Shown here: positions 60,047 through 64,000 of the stretch, one piece after another
Layout of the letters: each line of letters starts with the position of its first letter
Numbering within the stretch: position 1 is the first letter of the stretch
NCBI GenBank assembly: GCA_028583415.1
Contig: CM053273.1
Location: 86,402,676-86,466,675 of the forward strand
From: Protea cynaroides
Taxonomy: Eukaryota > Streptophyta > Magnoliopsida > Proteales > Proteaceae
Direction of reading: 5' to 3'
Length of the DNA stretch: 64,000 bases
Made by a program: the position numbers and the translations under genes
Notes under the pieces: generated by a model
What the model was told of the DNA's origin: nothing
Database searches by the model: none
The model's input: the letters and a program-made list of their open reading frames with translations, nothing else

Positions 60047-61014
60047 AACAAATTAAAAACAGTAAAACTCTAAATTAAATTATATACTACAAAAGCACTT
60101 AAATTGGAATTTTTTTAATATATAAGGATAGGGATAATACACGTAAACATCAAAAGGATTAACTAAGCCATGATATCATAGAATGTCATACATCCGAAGA
60201 AACAACACACACACATCATAAGTTTCCATTTTTTGTTGATCAATAAAGGTAATAAATAATTTGTTTGTTTGTCTGTTATCCCCAACTCTTCTATGGACGC
60301 AGGAAACATAAGGTGTAAAATAAGGGAATTCAAAGTGGAGTTTGTCCGATCCAACTCATTGTGAGAATGAGTTAGTTAGGATTTCTATATATATACTCAT
60401 TAAGGTTTCTACATATTCATGTTCTTTAATTCCAACTCCCACAAGAAAGAAAACACATTGAGAGTTCTTGGAGGCTGTAAAACCCTAATCGCAGAAACAG
60501 TTCATAAGGGAGATTCAAGCTCACACCAAAGTTTTTTCCGTCAATACACATTAGAATGATACCATTTCAAACCGTATTATCTTTTTTTGTTCCATTTCCA
60601 TTGTGTTTCAACAATGTAAGGCATCCTTCTTATTCTATGGTTGATAACCCTAGGCCTCTAATAGTTGCTCCAAGTCTCAACTAATAGCTGCTCCAAGTCT
60701 CAATTATTGAGAACAATACAATCATGTTTCAGGGAATTGGCACCTAAATAGGTGGTTCAAATCAGAATCTGTCATGATCAATCTCAATTTTGTCAATCCA
60801 ATCCAACAATTCTAGATCAGTTTAGTGGATTCCTATCAATTTTAGAGTGTTTCAAGCCATTTTTTTACTTAGATCAGATCGGATTGGTGGCAACTGATTC
60901 TGATACCTAGAATCATGATTACAATCCTTGAATTTGAGTGGAAAAGACCACTTTGACAATTAACAACATTGTCTTGAGGTAGGTAAGTTGTCATTTAAAT
61001 ATTTATTTTTGAGA
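60047..61014. other. Intergenic, no gene recognised
   Basis: AT-rich. 60710-60930 contains AATCAGAATCTG/GATCAGTTT words of dispersed repeats. No long frame. Confidence 0.4.
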
Positions 61015-62190
61015 AAATTTCACACACCTCCACTATACTTTTCCTTAAAAGCACACAATCCTCGAATTCGTAATTAATTACTCACACCTCTCCTAATTTT
61101 TTAACTATATATCAGATGACCCCTTTACTTTAACCAAACACATTAACTTTCCATTTGCAATACCCTACTCAATCCAAACACAAGAAAGGAAGAAAATCTC
61201 GCTCATCTCCGCTTTATTTGGCTAGTTGCCATTCTAGCGTCATTGATTTGTCCTTCTCTTCTTGCATTTCTTTGTTTTCATTTCCTCTCTTTTCTGCTAC
61301 CTTTTTTTATTTATTTATTTTTTATTTTATTTATTTATTTATTTTTTTGGGTAGGTAGAGCCCTAAGGAGAGTTGAACTCATGACCTCTTCATTTTGAGG
61401 TATTGGTCTTTTACCAACTGAGCTATCCCCTTAGGGTGCTACCTATTTTCTTGATGTCGTTTCTTTCCACTAATTCCCACTCCTCCAGCAAACCCTTGTT
61501 TTTCTTTCTTATTCAATACTCCTTTTGGTTCTTCTCCCATCATCCTTTCTTTTTCCCGTTTCTCCTCTCAGCCGCTCCATCTTTCTCCTCTTCCTTTTGC
61601 CTCTCACTTCTTTGTCCCTTATTCTCCTTCCTCGGCTACTCAACTGATTTGATTGTATTTCATTGGAAGCAAACGCACCCCCAGATGATAGAATTCCAAG
61701 ATATTGAGTTTTTCATTAATATTCCATAAAAAAACACAGTTGACATATACTGCAACTCCTACTAATATCTACTTCCACACTTGAAACTTATCTGCTAATA
61801 GCATGCATCGACAGCTTAAAGATCCCAATCCCACTACCCAAGGTCCTTCTAATGAAAGCGGGGGGTTAGATAAACCAAGAGTGTAGTCTCCCTTCTACCT
61901 CTACCCCAGGTAGTCGAGTAAGTACCACACACAAGGCAAAAGCACTTGCTTGATTCGCCCTCCAAGGCAAAGGGCTACTAATTGTAGCAGGGGGAATGGG
62001 TTGCATCCCAGATGCTTCCTCCTGTGAAAGTTGAAAGATGATACATTAAGAACCAGAGAAGTATTTAACAATGAAGGGTAAATATGTCATTTAACAATGT
62101 TTGTTAGCCAACTTGATAGTGTGGGGTGTAGTTGTAATTAATCATGAACTCAAGGGATTGGGTGCCTTTTTTAATCTCAAAGTTGGACTT
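61015..62190. mobile_element. Possible non-autonomous DNA element with diverged inverted ends
   Basis: Left ACACAATCCTCGAATTCGTA and inverted right ACCCAATCCCTTGAGTTCAT, each followed by ATTAATTAC and a CACC..C stretch, form diverged inverted ends. A fragment near 29260-29370 has the same words. Interior 61400-61730 is CT-rich; 61740-62040 is unassigned. Limits are approximate. Confidence 0.4.
61303..61436 (-). mobile_element. tRNA-like retroposon with A/T-rich tail
   Basis: The minus strand has an acceptor-like pair CCCTAAGG...CCTTAGGG enclosing GGATAGCTCAGTTGGT (box A) and GAGTTCAACTCT (box B). It is followed by an AAATAAAT-rich tail. TGCTACCT flanks both sides (61295-61302 and 61437-61444). 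The anticodon loop is 8 bases and the arms are imperfect, so this is a retroposed tRNA relative and not a working tRNA gene. Confidence 0.7.
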
Positions 62191-62192
62191 CA

Positions 62193-62828
62193 ATGGAGGT
62201 TATAAAAAAAGCTAAGACAGCTTTTAAGAAATTTATGAATGTCAATGGAAAGCTTGATCATCCTTCCAGTCAGTCAATTGTGCCTCCTTCAGAGATTTGG
62301 TTCCTTCCTCCAAGCGATTCTATAAAAATCAATACTGATGCCAGTCTTTCACCAATTTCAATGGAATAGGATTTCTGTTCCTGGACCAAAAAGACCAGTT
62401 TTTAAAAGTTGTTTCCTCCCCATTGCGATTTGCCTTAGTAAAGGTTGGCGAAGCTCTTGCCATTAGAATGGAAATTCAGTCGGCTCTGGAATATGGTTTA
62501 GTCGATATTCAGATTGAGAATGATTGTAAGGAGGTGATTGAGATTATGACTTGACAAAAGTTCAATTATTAGTTTTCCCTACAGCGTATTTTCATGAAAT
62601 AATCTTGTTGGTGGGTAACTTTAATTTGTGTTTTTTTTTCTTTTATTCTAAGGGGAGCTAATACTGGTGCTCATACCCTTGCCAGCAATGCCTCAATTAT
62701 TTCAGGGTTGATTGATTGGCCCTCTTCCACTCCATGGCTTCATAAAGTTGCTGTAAATGATGCCTTGGTCTTTTCTCGAGTAAATGATCAATAGATCCTC
62801 CTATTACTAATAAAAATAAAAATAAAAG
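62193..62828 (+). pseudogene. LINE-derived RNase H fragment
   Basis: Opens MEVIKKAKTAFKKFMNVNGK, then PPSDSIKINTDASLSP, a stop at 62367, and in the next frame NGIGFLFLDQKDQF, VGEALAIRMEIQSALEYGLV and IENDCKEVIEIM. After another break come RGANTGAHTLASNAS and LHKVAVNDALVF. The acidic residues (NTDA, GEAL, ENDC) are kept. It ends in a TAAAAA-rich tail. This is the C-terminal domain of a plant LINE ORF2, distinct in sequence from the one at 32.9-33.3 kb. Confidence 0.75.
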
Positions 62829-63464
62829 CGGTGAATGAAATTTTCATTTTTTTTTAAAGACAAAGGCTTACAATACAAAGCAGTGTTTAAAAATTGGGAA
62901 ACTCATACAAACTTAGTGATCTAGCTTGGTTAAGTACGAATCAATATAAAAATTAAAAAAATATATATATAACAAAAAATATTAAAAATAAGCCAACAAA
63001 TAATCATCATAAAATCATCCATACAAAATTAATTTATTTAACATTTTGACATTATTTTGAATAAAAAGTTTTCCCTTTATCTCTACCCAAAAAAAAAAGT
63101 TTTCCTTTACCTTGGGAAAAGGAAACAAGGAAATCATGTCAAATTTAACCCTGACTTGAGTTGACTCGGATAATCAGTCAGCAAATTGACCTATTTTTTC
63201 CATTTCAGATCATCTAATAGATATCATGGAGTCGAAAATCTGAATTAAAGGATCTAAGATAGGATTAAGGGTGTTGTTGATGCTAAGACTGGATGAGGAA
63301 TCTTAACCGTCTTATCAGCTTTCAATAGTGAATTATGAGACTTACAGCACAAATGAAGTGACTTCTTGTGTTTCAGGGAGTAACTCATCAGATGTCCGGC
63401 TTGTAAGAGGTGCCTGAAATAAGAGAAAACAAAGCACATAGAGGGTGGTTGGACTTTGCAGTCC
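62829..63464. other. No feature recognised
   Basis: AT-rich spacer with one 61-aa minus-strand frame (63254-63439) that matches nothing known. Confidence 0.4.
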
Positions 63465-64000
63465 TGTCACACCCAAATTCTGCACTATTCAGAATGGTAT
63501 GATGAACCGCTAATAAACCAACGGTTCAACCAGGATCTCAAATAGGCTGTGTCCGTTTTCTTAAACCATACACATCCACAACCATAATCAGAGTAAATAA
63601 ACAATAGCGGAAGACTTTATACTAATGAACTCAGAGTCTAACAATTATAACATAAATAAATTATCTATTTATTCTCCATTGACTAAGACATAAAATAAAA
63701 TAAAATAATCAATTACATTTCCTTAATAATAAAAATCTAATTGAAGACGCAAGAGTTGCACTCGCATGACGAATCATGCGACTCCATCATGACTTCCGCA
63801 TCCATCGCCGCCGCATGTCCATACACCAGAGCATTCATATAGTCTTCTACGGTGGTACCTGCATCATCAACTAAAAATATTTGACGTCGAAAGGGTGAGC
63901 ACACATCACGGCTTAGTGAGCAAACAAAACAATGCAACAAACATATGCACGCATTCAATTCATATCTTTGGTCTGGTTCATAAATTTACAATGTGCTATA
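63465..64000 (-). mobile_element. Family D LTR, cut by the window end
   Basis: From TGTCACACCCAAATTCTGCA it aligns with 12091 onward base for base for over 500 bases, including the subrepeat edge and the short ORF. The element continues past the window, so solo versus complete cannot be decided. Confidence 0.85.
63737..63880 (-). CDS. Conserved short ORF inside family D LTR, copy 3
   Basis: Minus strand: IFLVDDAGTTVEDYMNALVY, then GHAAAMDAEVMMES and HDSSCECNSCVFN before a TAG at 63737-63739. The open frame extends upstream to 63958, but only from the TTTTTAG on is it conserved with the other copies. Cys residues in CECNSC and the acidic VDD/VED parts are shared with copy 1. Unknown function. 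Confidence 0.5.
   Translation of the reverse strand: MFLVDDAGTTVEDYMNALVYGHAAAMDAEVMMESHDSSCECNSCVFN

Noticed and set aside
61344..61436. Functional tRNA gene
   Set aside because: Anticodon loop of 8 bases, imperfect arms, A/T-rich tail and flanking direct repeats mark it as retroposed.
1..64000. CRISPR arrays, bacterial operons, plasmid or phage genes
   Set aside because: No spaced direct repeats or prokaryotic coding density; everything is consistent with plant nuclear DNA.

Overview
The window is nuclear DNA of a flowering plant with a repeat-rich genome. The evidence is a spliced bHLH gene with short GT-AG introns, tRNA-derived SINEs, plant L1-type LINEs with a terminal RNase H, Copia elements with an initiator-Met primer site, long solo LTRs and several MITE families. 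I cannot fix the species. Only one intact host gene is visible in 64 kb: an RHD6/RSL1-type bHLH factor at 224-1558. Almost everything else is transposon DNA, much of it nested, with a few broken host gene pieces.

Layout. 0-2 kb: the bHLH gene. 2.4-9 kb: an Au-like SINE, a 2.3 kb solo LTR (family A, duplication GATAC) inside older retroelement-like DNA, and a hAT MITE. 9.9-12.0 kb: a Mutator-like inverted-repeat element. 12.1-14.9 kb: a 2.8 kb solo LTR (family D, duplication GTTCA) carrying a nested Mutator-type MITE. 15.0-15.4 kb: a broken host exon cut by a Copia element with two LTRs (15367-22021, duplication TTCTC). 24.5-27.3 kb: an F-box SKIP14-like pseudogene split by a second family A solo LTR. 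27.6-29.0 kb: a Mutator-like element. 30.0-32.2 kb: a family D-related 3' LTR with its polypurine tract. 32.3-33.5 kb: the 3' end of a LINE. 34-39 kb: a hairpin and three MITEs. 39.5-45.3 kb: a long broken LINE on the minus strand. 45.3-52.2 kb: a tandem array of a short LTR element that carries pieces of a NYN-domain (MARF1-like) gene, interrupted by a third family A solo LTR (duplication CCTTT). 54-62.8 kb: palindromic MITEs, two more SINEs, a small solo LTR, a tRNA-like retroposon and a LINE RNase H fragment. 63.5 kb to the end: the start of another family D LTR.

Two observations stand out. (1) The 45.3-52.2 kb array is LTR-internal-LTR-internal-LTR. It shares its LTR, primer-binding site and leader with the Copia at 15.4-22.0 kb, but in place of gag-pol it carries a sense-oriented host NYN RNase fragment in three diverged copies. 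(2) Three diverged family D LTRs (12.4, 31.7 and 63.8 kb) keep the same short open reading frame near their 3' end, and the substitutions fall mostly at third codon positions, which suggests a translated peptide encoded inside an LTR.

Boundaries come from eye alignment and target-site duplications. Where I saw nothing in a stretch, that is stated.
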